A stretch of 64,000 nucleotides of DNA from contig JANPYM010000006.1 of assembly GCA_025890175.1 (NCBI GenBank), positions 2,606,274 through 2,670,273 on the forward strand. Direction: 5' to 3'. The notes below the pieces were generated by a model. That model made no database searches and was not told the origin of the DNA. It saw only the letters and a list, made by a program, of their open reading frames with translations. The stretch comes from Ciborinia camelliae. Its lineage: Eukaryota > Ascomycota > Leotiomycetes > Helotiales > Sclerotiniaceae. Below are positions 1-11,564 of the stretch, piece after piece (within the stretch, counting starts at the first letter, position 1; the number at the start of each line of letters is the position of its first letter). The position numbers and the translations under genes were made by a program.

Positions 1-389
1 GTCAAGATACGATTCCATTCGATTGCATTCATTTTGACCACCACGACTACCCTACGCTATACTAGGTAAGCTATACCATACCAAGCCACGCTATACCTTA
101 CCAAGCCAAACCATACCATACCATACTACGCTATACCACAGCCAGCCAAGCCAACCAATCACCATCATCACTCAGACCATGACCATGACCATGACCATCA
201 ATCAGACCATCAGACCATCAGACCATCAGATCCGAATCCAATAGCCCAACCAGCCCACCCTCCAACACTTAACTTCCAAGTACAGCACAGCCCAGTACAG
301 CCCAGTACAGCCCAGCCCAGCCCAGCACGGCAAAGACAAACAAACCCCCGAATCAAGCCAAGCCCAACGCGCAAGAAATTTTCATATTT
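1..389. repeat. Low-complexity DNA downstream of acrB
   Basis: The stretch beyond the acrB stop codon is made of short degenerate repeats: CTATACCATACCAAGC-like units (about 50-140), ATGACC and ATCAGACC units (about 176-232), and CAGTACAGCC units (about 280-330). There is no open frame of note. It is probably 3' flank or UTR of the minus-strand acrB gene. Confidence 0.6.
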
Positions 390-3300
390 TCAATTATCCC
401 AAAGATTTCTCAATCCCCTCATGTTACCCCCTCCAGCTGCACCAGCACCTCCAAACCCAGACCCCGTCCCAATAGGCAAACGCAACTGAGCATTTCCCTG
501 AGACGGACTCTTCGGATCCCCCACGCTACCTCTCGAACTTCCACTTCCACTTCTCGAGCCCGCTGCCTCACCCTCGCCCGATCCCGATCCCTTGCGAGTG
601 GGAAACCAGGCCGATGATGATTCGTGCGGTTGATATTGAGATGCGGGTGTGGGTGCGAGTGCGGCTGCGTGGCGGAAAGGGGCGAGAGGGATGGGTGATT
701 GACTGGGGTGATATGGGGCATATTGAGTTTGAGTTTGGGATTGGGGATAGAATTGGGAAATGTCTTCATCGAAATCTAATCCTTGAGTAAAGCCACTCTC
801 ATTACTCAACATGCTTGAGCTTCTACCTCTTGGTCTGGTATGTGGCATCGCCATTGAACCACCAATTGTAGGTAAAGTTTGCATATTTAAGTTGGGTGCA
901 TAGGCGGGGAATGCAGACATTGAACTTTCACCGGTGGTTGTCCAGGGGTTTGAATTGGCGTACGCTTGGTTTGTTTCTTGTTGATGTTCTTGTTGCTGTA
1001 AGGCGATACTTAATTGTTCAATGTATAGGTAATAGGTATTGATCTCGTCAGTTTTTTGTTGAAAGGTGTGTTGCATTTTCATGTTTTGCTCAGCCCAACT
1101 CGCCTCGATTATCTTCCTCTCCTCATCTTTATCCTTCCGAAGTTTTTCCTTGCGTTGTACTTCGTTCAACCCTATGAGGTTAGCTTCACGGTAACCATCG
1201 GCTAGACGGGTGAGTTTGAGGGATCGGGTTTCCAATCTCTCACATTGACGTTCTTTGTTCATGAGTTCGGCAATTAAATCTGTGACTGGCTTTTCGCTCT
1301 GTTTCTTTTTGGTATCGAATTCAGTCTTGGCTCTCTCATAAAGATCTTTCTGTGATCGATACATCTTCTTTGCAGCAATGTAATCGTCGTCTCTTGAAGG
1401 GGAAGGTAATCGATCGGCGACCTCAATCTCAGCTTGGATGGAAGCAAGGGCATCTTCTGCTTGCTTGATGTGAAGATTGATCTGTTGAATCTTTTGACGT
1501 TGTCGATCATCATTGCCACCTGATGATGTGATGATGCTGGTGAGCTTCTCAATATCTTTACGGATGGTACTGAGTTTTGTGCGTTGTTCTTTACGTTCGC
1601 GTTTCTGGCGGCTGCGTTCTTCGACAAGTTTAGTCTCGGATGCAACAATTGATTGTTTGATGGTGGTACTTGGTGATCCTGGTCGTCCTGAGATGTGAGG
1701 AAGGGTTGAGAGTGAAGCAGTAGTAGTATCCGAAGGAGTGGCGAGGGTCTTCACGCTGGTGCAAAAAATGACTTTGCTGTCGACAGTATTGATAAATTCG
1801 ATCTCGTAGCTGCTCGAAGGCGCAAGCCCATAGATCTCTCCATCCCAACACGTGTTTTGCCCAGCAGGTAAGCTCGAATCAAGGCTGGCCTCCATCCTCG
1901 TAGGTTGCCAATGTGCTTGATTCACCCTAACAAAAAGGGGCATCCTCGAATCCACACCTGATCCCTCCGTATCCTCCTGATTCTTTTTGGAAATCATGTG
2001 TTTGGGAAAGTAACTGGTGCTGAACAAAACCGAATCAGATCCAACATTGGTAATCCATATTCGATCTGGCTCGGTGCTAAAAGGTGCATTTCCGAGGTTG
2101 CTAGCGTCTGTTGCATTTGTACCCGCCGATTCCGCAGCTGCGTGTGACGTCTCGTACTCTTTGACCATGACGATTTTTGTACTTGCTAAGGCTGCCCACA
2201 AGGGCTGCTGTATACGAACTTGTGCGCTCTGCTTCCTCTTTTTCCTGGTTGTGATGGCTGTATGACTAGCATGCAATGGGGTCGTAACTTCATTATCCGG
2301 CGTTTGTGGGTTGGTGGTAGAAGAATCATTGGCTCCATCGGCGGATCCCTTGGCGGCTTCCGGATCAGTCAAGGTAGATATTGCATGATCGCGTTTTTGA
2401 CTCCTCACATACAAATCTCGAATGTACCGGACGACTCCTTGGGCCAAGATGTGAACTGCAAGAATATTTCGAACCCAGGTTGGTATTCGATCTTTCCAGT
2501 TCCCCATACGTGGTGGGATCGATTCAAGGGGGTCGTCGGGGTCGAATGGTCCCAGAAAGCTCCCTGGAGATGAGAATATCGCCCGAAGCCCGGTAGATTT
2601 GACATTGCTAGTTGAGGCGTAGTGAGAGAGGCCTATGTAACCAAAGCACAGAACCACGTTTCGCAAATCAGCCTCCTTGCCACTGATACCTCCTCCCAAG
2701 GTCAATGCGATTACAGATTGCGCGAACCGTAGGATAAAATCCTGCAGGGGACCATACAAGAATACCCAAACCAAGAGAAAAAGTATATCCACCACCATGA
2801 TCGTTGCCAGTGATGGTGTACCATTTGTTCCCTCGAACATATCGATAAAGCTTATCCCAGAAGTAGCAGTCGTGGATGGAGGGACGAATGTCAAAGTAGC
2901 GAATAGTAACTGGATGATCGTCAAGAAAGCGGGCGGGACCTGGAGAAGGACAATGAGAATGGCGATGGTATCAGCGATCGGGCAGGAGGTCAACACAGTC
3001 TTCGCATAATGCCATGGGCCCAAATCACGATGCACCGAAGGGTTCCTGGCAGAATTGACATTGATATAGCGATGATTTTCTTGCGGAAAAGAAATCTTGG
3101 GGACACTGTTAACATCTTGAGATGAGTCTGAATGTCCATCAACCGACGTCCTCCTCGCCATATCCCCTCCCATCTTGTGTTCTGATGTATGGTCTGCTGG
3201 TCCAGGTAAATTCGCGAGGCCATTCGTCGGTGATGGGGTCGAAGGTGCTAGTGTTGATGGAATCGATTCGGTGGAGTTCGTATGCCCGTTCATATGCCCA

Positions 3301-3416
3301 TTGCTCCTCTGTCGAGGTACCCTCTTTCCCGGACCTACGAGCCCAATATCATGTCTAGTGTCGCGGACGTTGGCAGCGCCTTGCTGTCGCTTCGAGTTGG
3401 GTGGAGGACGAGGCAT
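390..3416 (-). CDS. acrB: AcrB-like ubiquitination-network membrane protein
   Basis: A single open frame of 1008 residues from the ATG at 3416. An upstream in-frame extension to 3497 has no ATG at its head, and MPRPPPNSKRQQG looks like the authentic N-terminus. After a basic, Ser/Pro-rich N-terminus come hydrophobic segments near residues 147-177 and 205-223 and a weaker one near 318-333. A long Lys/Glu/Gln-rich coiled-coil region follows in the second half, then a Ser/Gly/Gln-rich low-complexity tail. This layout fits AcrB, which in Aspergillus nidulans acts with the CreB/CreC deubiquitination system in carbon catabolite regulation and acriflavine resistance. The assignment rests on recognition of the protein, not an alignment. 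No intron is needed. The next gene upstream is more than 10 kb away, so its promoter lies in the gene-poor spacer. Confidence 0.8.
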   Translation of the reverse strand: MPRPPPNSKRQQGAANVRDTRHDIGLVGPGKRVPRQRSNGHMNGHTNSTESIPSTLAPSTPSPTNGLANLPGPADHTSEHKMGGDMARRTSVDGHSDSSQDVNSVPKISFPQENHRYINVNSARNPSVHRDLGPWHYAKTVLTSCPIADTIAILIVLLQVPPAFLTIIQLLFATLTFVPPSTTATSGISFIDMFEGTNGTPSLATIMVVDILFLLVWVFLYGPLQDFILRFAQSVIALTLGGGISGKEADLRNVVLCFGYIGLSHYASTSNVKSTGLRAIFSSPGSFLGPFDPDDPLESIPPRMGNWKDRIPTWVRNILAVHILAQGVVRYIRDLYVRSQKRDHAISTLTDPEAAKGSADGANDSSTTNPQTPDNEVTTPLHASHTAITTRKKRKQSAQVRIQQPLWAALASTKIVMVKEYETSHAAAESAGTNATDASNLGNAPFSTEPDRIWITNVGSDSVLFSTSYFPKHMISKKNQEDTEGSGVDSRMPLFVRVNQAHWQPTRMEASLDSSLPAGQNTCWDGEIYGLAPSSSYEIEFINTVDSKVIFCTSVKTLATPSDTTTASLSTLPHISGRPGSPSTTIKQSIVASETKLVEERSRQKRERKEQRTKLSTIRKDIEKLTSIITSSGGNDDRQRQKIQQINLHIKQAEDALASIQAEIEVADRLPSPSRDDDYIAAKKMYRSQKDLYERAKTEFDTKKKQSEKPVTDLIAELMNKERQCERLETRSLKLTRLADGYREANLIGLNEVQRKEKLRKDKDEERKIIEASWAEQNMKMQHTFQQKTDEINTYYLYIEQLSIALQQQEHQQETNQAYANSNPWTTTGESSMSAFPAYAPNLNMQTLPTIGGSMAMPHTRPRGRSSSMLSNESGFTQGLDFDEDISQFYPQSQTQTQYAPYHPSQSPIPLAPFRHAAALAPTPASQYQPHESSSAWFPTRKGSGSGEGEAAGSRSGSGSSRGSVGDPKSPSQGNAQLRLPIGTGSGFGGAGAAGGGNMRGLRNLWDN

Positions 3417-5940
3417 GCGACGACCTGGTGGGTTGCTGACCCAGAGCGATGTTCCGAGCCAGCTTGAATGGGAGCTTCGGAGATGACCTAAGAGCAATAA
3501 ATGCGTTGACTCCCTCCAAAAGATTAACGCTGGTGAAAGATTAACCTTTGATCATACATATGTTGACCAAAAGGTTGTCGATTGTGTATCAAAATCATTC
3601 AAGAAGTTGAAAGAGTGATCAACTTGAATGATGGATGATATGGATGATGGGATTGTAGAAGTAATGGTAGTAATAGTAATGATGAGTTTCAAAGTGGTGA
3701 TGGGTGATTTTCCTTCCTTGTGCCTTGTGCTCAGGCTTTTTTTTAGCTTAGACTTAGGTAGGACTAGCGAGATTTCAATCCTTTCCAAGGTTCTGACAGA
3801 CACAGACTGCGGAAGGGTCCACCTTTCAAAGGTCGACGAGGTTGAGGAGGTCGATCAAGTAATATCGAGGAATATCCAGGTGAAATTTTGAAATTTTCGA
3901 ATTCTTTTGAATAGCTTCAATTCGATGGATTGATTGATTGAAACCAGCTGCGAATGAGATGTGGTGGTCATGTAATGTAAACGATGACTAATGACAAAAG
4001 GCTAAAGAAATCCGAGATTAATATCCATATAGACAATACCGGTAGATACCTAGGTAGTCAGTAAAGTAAAGTCAGATGAAGTTTTTCTTTCATTCTTCAC
4101 CAATCACAATGTATCATTCATTATTATTTATTTAACCTCATTTCATTTAATATTAAATAGATATTTACAGATGAAAAGTCTTCTTTTTTTTATCGATATC
4201 TAGATATGGATTAGATAGATAGATTTAATGCTTAATAAGCCTTATTATAGGTAATAGCCATTGCTTGTTTTGATCTTTCAATTTATACCGATATCATTAT
4301 TGATTATTTCTTATTACTGAAATAACATAAGAGTACTCAAATGCTTACTTCCTGAAGAAGAGAGTGGATATTCATTATACAGTACCTATCTACCTACCTA
4401 CCTATCGATCGTATCATTAATTAATGCCACTGTATGAGATGAGACCAACCAACCGTTGGACCCGATCTTGAAGAAACCCAATACTCATCTCATTCAATTC
4501 CTATAGGTAGGGAGATATGAGATACTATCTTGGTATATACTATTCATAGATAGATAGATAGGGTAATAGGCAATGCAACAATACTCTATATCCATAACAA
4601 TGTAACCAACACCACCTATCAATGCAGAATTCGACCGAAAATGCAACTGTGACAATTCAATTGCAATTGCAGAAAATCATTGCCTGCCCTCATTGATTAA
4701 TTATAGTAGTATTTTAGATATAGTGGGGGACCTGAGGGCTGGTGAATTGGATTAGCAACGAATAATGAAGCTTCTTTAATTTATTTCATGAAGTGATGAT
4801 GATCATTGATTCATTCATTAATAGATAGGTATGCATACCAACCTAACTTCGAATACAATACAGTCCATATCTATGTAGCGTGATATATATCCGAAATAAG
4901 CAAGTAAAAATGCCTTTCCTACCCAGACCTAGTAAATGCAAATCCCTATACTTGCGCAGTTTATAGGTGACTTTCTATACATTTATTATAACGGGCGCCA
5001 ACTATTCCCTATTCCCTATTCCCTATATCGATAGACCTAGGTAACTAACTAATATAGGGGAAGTAAAAGTTAAACAAAGAAAAAGGGATCTCGAACAGGA
5101 AGAATAATAAATTGGGGCCGTATATGGATTTGATAATGATTGGTTTGATATAGAACCTCACAAATTTCATAATAATACAGTAATACTTAATTCGGACCTC
5201 CTTAAGTATCTATATACCTAGATAGATATCTACTGGATATTATCGATCGATCGACTAAACTCGATCTCAAATACGAAGAAGCATACATACATTATTCAGG
5301 ACTCAGCATTCAGGAGTTAATATCATTCCAACTCCTGAGTCTTATGGATAATAGATCCATATGACCTATGACCTATAATCCATAAAGGCATGAATAATAT
5401 AATGCATCGTGATGAATATATAATTAATATACCGGGTATATATATTACTAGAAACCGAAACCGTTACCAGACAGTTTAGTTTAGTTTACCCGCTTCCAAT
5501 GCCGTTTTCTTTTTTAATCAAATCCATGAATAGGCTATTCATCCATCCATCTATTTCCGAGATTCATCCATGGTGAGCTGGAGCTATTAGATAGATAGGG
5601 AATCCATTATCTAACTAATAAATCTATCGAATCATGCGCATGAAGGGGTAATGAAGGTGAAGATGAGTAATAACCGATTACTACCCAATATTTAATTTAG
5701 TACGCCAATAATATCTGTCTTACGTAATTCTCTACATTTGGTTATTAGTTTCTTTCTTCTTTTCTTGCTTCATGCTATATAATTTCATTTGATTGATTGA
5801 TTTGATTAATATCCGTTCTTAATAGTATAATCTACCTCCTACCTTACCTACCTTATCTACATATATATAAACTTCCTTCCAGCGATATATAAATAAAACC
5901 TTTCATTTTTTTCATTTATTTCAATTATAAATACGTAGTA
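3417..5940. other. Gene-poor spacer upstream of acrB
   Basis: No convincing coding region on either strand. Base composition becomes steadily more AT-rich with distance from acrB. GATA, CCTA and TATC microsatellite fragments recur, for example CTACCTACCTACCTATC near 4389. The proximal few hundred bases should hold the acrB promoter and 5' leader. Open frames near 3552-3891 follow low-complexity ATG/ATC runs and are not credible genes. Confidence 0.55.
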
Positions 5941-6400
5941 AATAAACTACCTATCTATAGTACTAAACAATAGAAAAAAGCCGAAACATGCAAACATATC
6001 AAAAAAAACGATTTTTCAACTTTTTCAATTAAATATAATTTTTTAATTATTGTATCAATTTATTTCAAATTTTGTATATTTATAATTATTTATATTATAA
6101 TTAATTAAAAATTAGTAAAATATTTTTAATAATTTTTTTTAGCTTAAATTAATTGATTGAAATTAATTAATTTTAAAAATTCAGATTTTTAATATTTTTG
6201 TTAGCGATTTTTAATATTTTTAAAATTTTTGAAAATTTTCGATTTTAATTTTAATTATCAAGATCAATTAAATTTTTAAAAATAAAATCTTTTATTTTTA
6301 TTTAATTTAATATAAAAATAAATATATATTCGAAATTTTAAATTGATTTATTAAAGCATTATATAAATATTTGAAAGTGAAAAGATTGAAAAATGACAAT
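5941..6400. repeat. AT-rich tract, probably RIP-degraded repeat
   Basis: About 450 bases consisting almost only of A and T, dominated by AATTAATT, TTTTTAATA and AAATTTT strings with very few C or G. Such islands in Pezizomycotina usually are old transposons mutated by RIP, a genome defence that converts C to T in duplicated DNA. No transposon protein can be recognised, so the original element is unknown. Confidence 0.6.
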
Positions 6401-7380
6401 TTTTGGTATGTTTTTGTGTTCAGGCTCTTTTCCATTGTGGGTCATTGTAGCTAACTATAGATAGATATTTGGAAGTTGAAGATGAAGATGATGCTCAAGT
6501 TGAGTTTCTTTAGTTAATTCATTCGGTTTCTATCTACTTTGTCTTTCTTTTATTTGTATTTATTTTGCTTTTGCTTTTGTATTTGTATTTGTTGGGATCA
6601 ATTGCAGATGGGTGTTTTTTTTAAGATTGGATTGTATAGTACGTATTATCGAGAAAAACAAGCAGAAATACAAATCGAAATACAATACTATAGCATCTAC
6701 TATTCCGTCTTCATCCCCTTTCCACCAAATGGTGATACATACATACATACATACATATATATATACCAATAGGTATGATATGGTATGGTATAGGGTGATA
6801 CTTGCTTGCCTGCTTCCTTACATATATATATCTCTATTGAAAAATTCCTATTTAGATCTATCCTATCCCATCCCATCCTATCCTCTTTACCCCCCTTTTC
6901 TATTTCCCAAGGAAATCATTAAATTGCATACCCATCTCACGCAAAAATACCAACCAATCCACAATATAATGAATGTATACCATACGTAGGCTACCCATTC
7001 CGCCTTTTTGTGCTCTAGGCAGAAATATATCATGCCATACCATACCATCGCGATAGCACTTCACCCATCACACCAGTCCTCAGGGTAACTCATTCGAAAT
7101 ATTTCTCTTTATATTTCTGTTGCTCTTTCTGTTTCTGCGTAGGTCTCTTCGGAGCCCCATCTAATTTAATCTATATTGTCCTCCTTCCCTCTGTCCCTCC
7201 CTCCCTCACATTTCCTTCCGCACACTTCGGAATAGATGGGATCAGAAAGATGGAATATAAAATGTATATAATAGCTGTATCGTCGTAAATTGCATCATAT
7301 AGTCGGTTTCGATGGCTTGGAGGGGTCGCAGAAGCATTATTTGCCGCTTCTGGCATACGGTCTGCCATTGATCTTTGATT
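6401..7380. other. Intergenic DNA with an ATAC microsatellite
   Basis: Non-coding by eye. It includes an (ATAC)n/(ATAT)n run near 6736-6768 and TATCC/CATCC pentamer runs near 6857-6882. Open frames of 60-125 codons here translate to low-complexity Tyr/Ile/His strings and are not believed. Confidence 0.5.
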
Positions 7381-7582
7381 ATCTATCTACCTACCTACCT
7401 AGCGAGCTGAATGAATAGATGAATGAGTAAATAGATAGATAAATAGATAAATAAATAAATGAATAGATAAATAAGTAGATGAATAAATAAATGAATAAAT
7501 AAATAGATAGATAAATGAATGAATAAATAAATAAATAGATAAATAAGTAAATAAATAGATAAATAAATGAATGAATGAATAC
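7381..7582. repeat. GATA/AATA/AATG compound microsatellite
   Basis: About 200 bases of tandem tetranucleotides (GATA, AATA, AATG, TAGA) without interruption. The minus strand is open and would encode only repeated Phe-Ile-Tyr-Leu, a typical artefact of a four-base repeat read through three frames. Confidence 0.9.
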
Positions 7583-9059
7583 CGCATAGATATTTACTTG
7601 ATTTATTTAGAATGGAATATCTCTTCTATATCTATATAGTACGATATAATATAATGATTAAGAAATAAGGGACATGGACATGAAAATTGACATAGAAGTC
7701 TCTATCTTATATAAGTCATCTATCTCTCTTTTTTAGTAATTATGTAGTAATGTGAATATAACTTTACAACTGATGGTTTGATGCTTGGGTTCTTTATGGA
7801 ATGTATTGATATATAGATATAAATTAGTTCTATATACACTAGCTTATACACTAGCTTAGTCATCGAGCTAGGTTCTATGGAATCTCAGACTCAGATTCCA
7901 TAGAACTTAGCTCGTTACACAATAATACTATGTTCAATAGAATGTATAGAATATATGGAATATACTTTACACGCTTTATATATACTCAAATAAATATCAA
8001 ATATCAAATATCAAATATAAATAAAATCTCATCTCATCTTGACATTCATCATCTATTTATCCATCATATCATTTTTTTCTTTTTCCTCGATATCGTATTA
8101 TCTCATATTACATTTGGCAAATCTATATTTCGTTGCATTTTCATCTTCATCTTCATCTTCAGGATATCCATCATATCTGCCCCGTTCCTTCATATTTCAT
8201 ATCCAGCTGATAATTCAAAGCTAAGTGGTATTGAAGATCATATAGGAGGTCAAGATAACCCGGTTGGGTTTCCACGCAGTATTATGTATAGGATCCTCGA
8301 AGTCCTTCAATATCGAGTCCAGTGTCGCTCATAGCGGGATGGCATTCATATTTCTGTATTTGGGTAAAATGGATTGATTGATTCATTTATTATTAGAAAG
8401 ATTGAAAAAGGGAGAGTTCATTTAACTGATACTTTTCTTTTTTTATATATATAATAGCTCGGGATCGATCAAAAAGTTAATGATATATGATATCTAATAT
8501 CTAGACACGAGATGGGACAGATTTTTCTAGTTCTCATTTCTCACTTCTCACTTCTCACTTTTTCTTACACGGGGCGGAGATTTATATGGTTTATACCTAC
8601 CTACCTATAGTTTATACAGTTCATTGATTGGATGGGAATTATTGTAGATATATGTAGTTTTTCTTTTTAGCTTGGACGGTTCATTAGTGGGTGGGATATA
8701 AATAATGATACTTAAATATGCAGATGTTTTTATTATCTAATAGTAAGTAGATAGATTATTACCTTACTGTATTTTTGATAAATAACCAATGGATTTTCGT
8801 GAGATGGGGAAGCTGGGGGAATACTTATTTACTTGTAGTAGCTGATTGATATCATACTGGCAAAGGCTGAGTGTTAATGGGTGGGTATGTTTAGACTTGA
8901 TTCCTTATGTCTGTTTTTATTTTCTGGAATATTTTGTAATGTTTTTTGGTATGTGATTTTATTGTATCTGTCGGTTCATCTCAGGGTGATGAACACACAT
9001 ATGTGGTAGTAAGGTGACCAGCAATAGTAGGTATAAATCTTCTGTAGTATTGATGGTGT
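7583..9059. other. Gene-poor AT-rich spacer
   Basis: Nothing protein-coding could be supported apart from the foldback listed separately at 7865-7913. A 134-codon open frame at 7930-8334 consists of low-complexity Ile/Tyr/Phe/His sequence and is not a believable gene. Confidence 0.45.
7865..7913. repeat. 21-bp inverted repeat with 7-nt loop
   Basis: Left arm 7865-7885 and right arm 7893-7913 are reverse complements at 20 of 21 positions and are separated by a 7-base loop. The core of the left arm reads GGTTCTATGGAATCT. The foldback sits in AT-rich DNA with no gene within 4 kb. It could be a small MITE remnant or the hairpin of an RNA. Confidence 0.85.
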
Positions 9060-9200
9060 AGAGCTAAGAGGGTGCGGGCGGGAGCGTCTTGATATAGACG
9101 CATGGCGCGCCTACGCGCGCGCTAGCGGGGGTAGGCTAAGGCACGTGACTGACAGGGGTCACCCCTGTCACAACAGTATCGTATCGTATTACGATATTTG
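9060..9200. other. GC-rich palindromic island in AT-rich spacer
   Basis: An abrupt island of high GC around 9068-9170 holds GGCGCGCC, an alternating GCGCGCGC run, a short GCGTCT/AGACGC hairpin, CACGTGAC, and a 21-base perfect palindrome at 9150-9170 (TGACAGGGGT, one base, ACCCCTGTCA). An ATCGTA-T-TACGAT palindrome follows. There is no open frame. The nature is unknown: an insertion, a regulatory block or a structured RNA are all possible. Confidence 0.6.
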
Positions 9201-10606
9201 TTGGGTATGATGATATTGTGTCGTTATGAAGGGAGTAAATAGAATATGCCGATTAGTTTTGGGATAATGATGGTATTTATAATTGATGGAGTTGGATATT
9301 GGGATAAGTGTTGTATATTCTATATATGGATTTCTTATTCTTGTACTTTCTTGAATTTATGAGAAAGCCTTATATTCTTAAAGGAACTAACCATTGCCAG
9401 GTCAAAAGGGTGACAGTTTTACATGTATTTCCCGGGATTTAGTTTATGGTGAAGCTTATGCGTTGATATATTCTCTTGGTATGAACTTCTAAATATCAAA
9501 TGTTCGAGGACTGAGGTACAGCTTGTTGTGATGAATTTCAGAAGATCTGGTTTTCTTGAGGTATTATCTCAATTAATTGTTTTTTGTTAGATGTTGAGTC
9601 TAGAATACTAAGGTGTAGGGGGTCAGGTTTTGTGTGACTTGAAACGCAGATTCTAGTAGTCATGAGCCCAAGATTTACTTTTAAGATCAGTGATTTGATT
9701 TTATTGTATCACTTAAAAGTATTTGGTTTGGGTATAAGGAACTGGAGATACCTCGGTGAAAAGCGTGTTCTACGTAGCTGTTCCTTCTCAAGTGAGTTGG
9801 AAGCCATTCCTTCTCTTTCAGGAGATGAATAGGCACTAAGAAACCTACTCCACTTCTTCCACTTCCCTCTCTCTGTCTTCGATTCTTTTCTTTTCTCCCA
9901 AAGTTCTTTTACATTTCATCCCGTATTCCTATTTCCTCATCTGGGTTCACCGCCAGGTTCTGTTGTGGATCTTGTATTTCGAGAGACCTCATTATTCAGA
10001 GTCAAGGAATGAAATCTCAGATACAAGGCATCGGAACAATGAGATTATCTTTCCCCGCTCGCAAGCTCATGTTTATGTTAAAGATACCAAGAAAGTTGCA
10101 AATATGTTCTGTTTCACTCATTCGAGATGTCACTGCCTGGTATACCCCGCTTCTGTTTCTCGTAACATATATTTCTAATCATTTAATCTTTAGTACAATA
10201 TCTATTTCTTCATTCCGATCTTCAGGACCGTTCTTTTTTTCATACATTCTTCTCAATTCCCTCCATTCAGCACTGGAATGCTTGAGTTATGAGACAGAAC
10301 ACCTTTACATAATCCAAAATGCGAGACCCTCAACCAAGCAATTCATCACATCTTCACCAAAAAATCAGATTATGTCAAATCAAGTTTCACTAGTTGCCCA
10401 CCAAACAACATTCAATGAATCGAAAGCTTGTTGACCTCAAAAGCTCGATAAATAATAACTAACTCACGCTCCCTAAACGCTAAGAATATACAGGCGTAAG
10501 CTATGTGGGTATAAATTTGATTAATACTTTTGAATAATTCGGTACAATCATGTGATCGTACATAGGGGTAGTACAAACTGACTCGCGTACGGATTAGTAC
10601 CACAAC
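9201..10606. other. Intergenic spacer without supported gene
   Basis: No gene could be supported. A pyrimidine-rich stretch at 9850-9950 precedes a 141-codon ATG frame at 10009-10434. That frame has no recognisable domain, many rare-looking codons and no splice structure, so it is not annotated. Confidence 0.4.
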
Positions 10607-10930
10607 ATCTGGTCCACCCCGTTCGTCAATCCGGCCCATTAACTAATAGGACCACCCCACTGACCAATGGGGGCCCTTCACCCGAATGGGGCGTCTCATT
10701 AACTAATGGGAATCTTTCTAAAAAAAACAATTATTTGAAGGTAGGGTGATCAAATAAGAGGGTGATTAAGAGGAGCTCTTGGGTATGAAAACTTGAAGAA
10801 AAAGCAAGTTTTCCATGTTCAAAAAATCTTGATCCCATCAACTACGCGGGCGTCCCGTTCGGGTAAAGAGGTCCCACTAGTTAATCGGATGTTCCAATGA
10901 ATTAATTGGCGGGATTAACTAACGGGGTAG
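10607..10930. repeat. Array of near-palindromic ATTAACTAAT motifs (copy 1)
   Basis: Repeated 10-16 base near-palindromes built on ATTAACTAAT, often flanked by CCC and GGG (for example CTCATTAACTAATGGG ending at 10710), recur several times in about 300 bases. Further units include CACTAGTTAATCGG and GATTAACTAACGGGG. The first 104 bases align without gaps to 62413-62516, where most C and G are replaced by T and A. This copy retains its GC and so looks like the less mutated one. Confidence 0.75.
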
Positions 10931-11297
10931 ACTATATCCTCTATATAAGAGATCCACTTAGTATAGTATTATAGGAATCAAGAATCATTATACAGATACA
11001 TAGCATAAAGTGCTTTACACTTTGAACCATCACCAGGTTGATACCAACAAAATATCAAACTAATTTGGTTTAAAAATACCATATATAAGAAATAAACAAA
11101 TTTGAAGTCTGTTGGAATCACTTGGTGTGATACCGTGACGTCATGTAATGTGACAACTATATGTGATTTTCACCAATGATGTATTATTCGATTCTAGTGC
11201 TAGGTGCTAGGGGTCACACTAGTGTATCTAGTGCGATCACGTGCCTCAGCCTCATTCACTAGTATCGCAACAAAATCTTACCTTTCCAAGGTTTTTA

Positions 11298-11345
11298 TGC
11301 TTGAAATGAAGTAGAAGGGTTTCGAGGCAGGAGCAAAAAACCAAT
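11298..11345 (-). repeat. Dispersed repeat fragment, inverted copy at 15.46 kb
   Basis: On the minus strand, 11318-11341 reads GTTTTTTGCTCCTGCC followed by TCGAAACC. The same 24 bases, with one mismatch, occur on the plus strand at 15463-15486. A second shared block (ACTTCATTTCA) follows in both copies, after an extra insertion of about 20 bases in the 15-kb copy. This suggests two relics of one small repeat family in opposite orientation. Confidence 0.6.
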
Positions 11346-11564
11346 TTGTTCATTTTACTGCGATCAGCTTACGAAATGTTTTTGTCATACATAATTTGCT
11401 TCGCTTAATGGACTACGTTCAAAAGTGCGAGGTAGATTTACATCATTGACCTCGCTTATTGAAATCAACTAGTTTGATCTAATTAGCATGAGCTTTCAAA
11501 CTAATAAGATGGTTATTATGCTAATACCTTCAGTCTACTAGACTAACTAATAGTTTAGTATACT

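Noticed and set aside
7399..7587. 62-codon minus-strand frame of Phe-Ile-Tyr-Leu repeats
   Set aside because: It is simply the tetranucleotide microsatellite read as codons.
10009..10434. 141-codon ATG frame
   Set aside because: No domain, signal or splice evidence and composition like translated AT-rich spacer.
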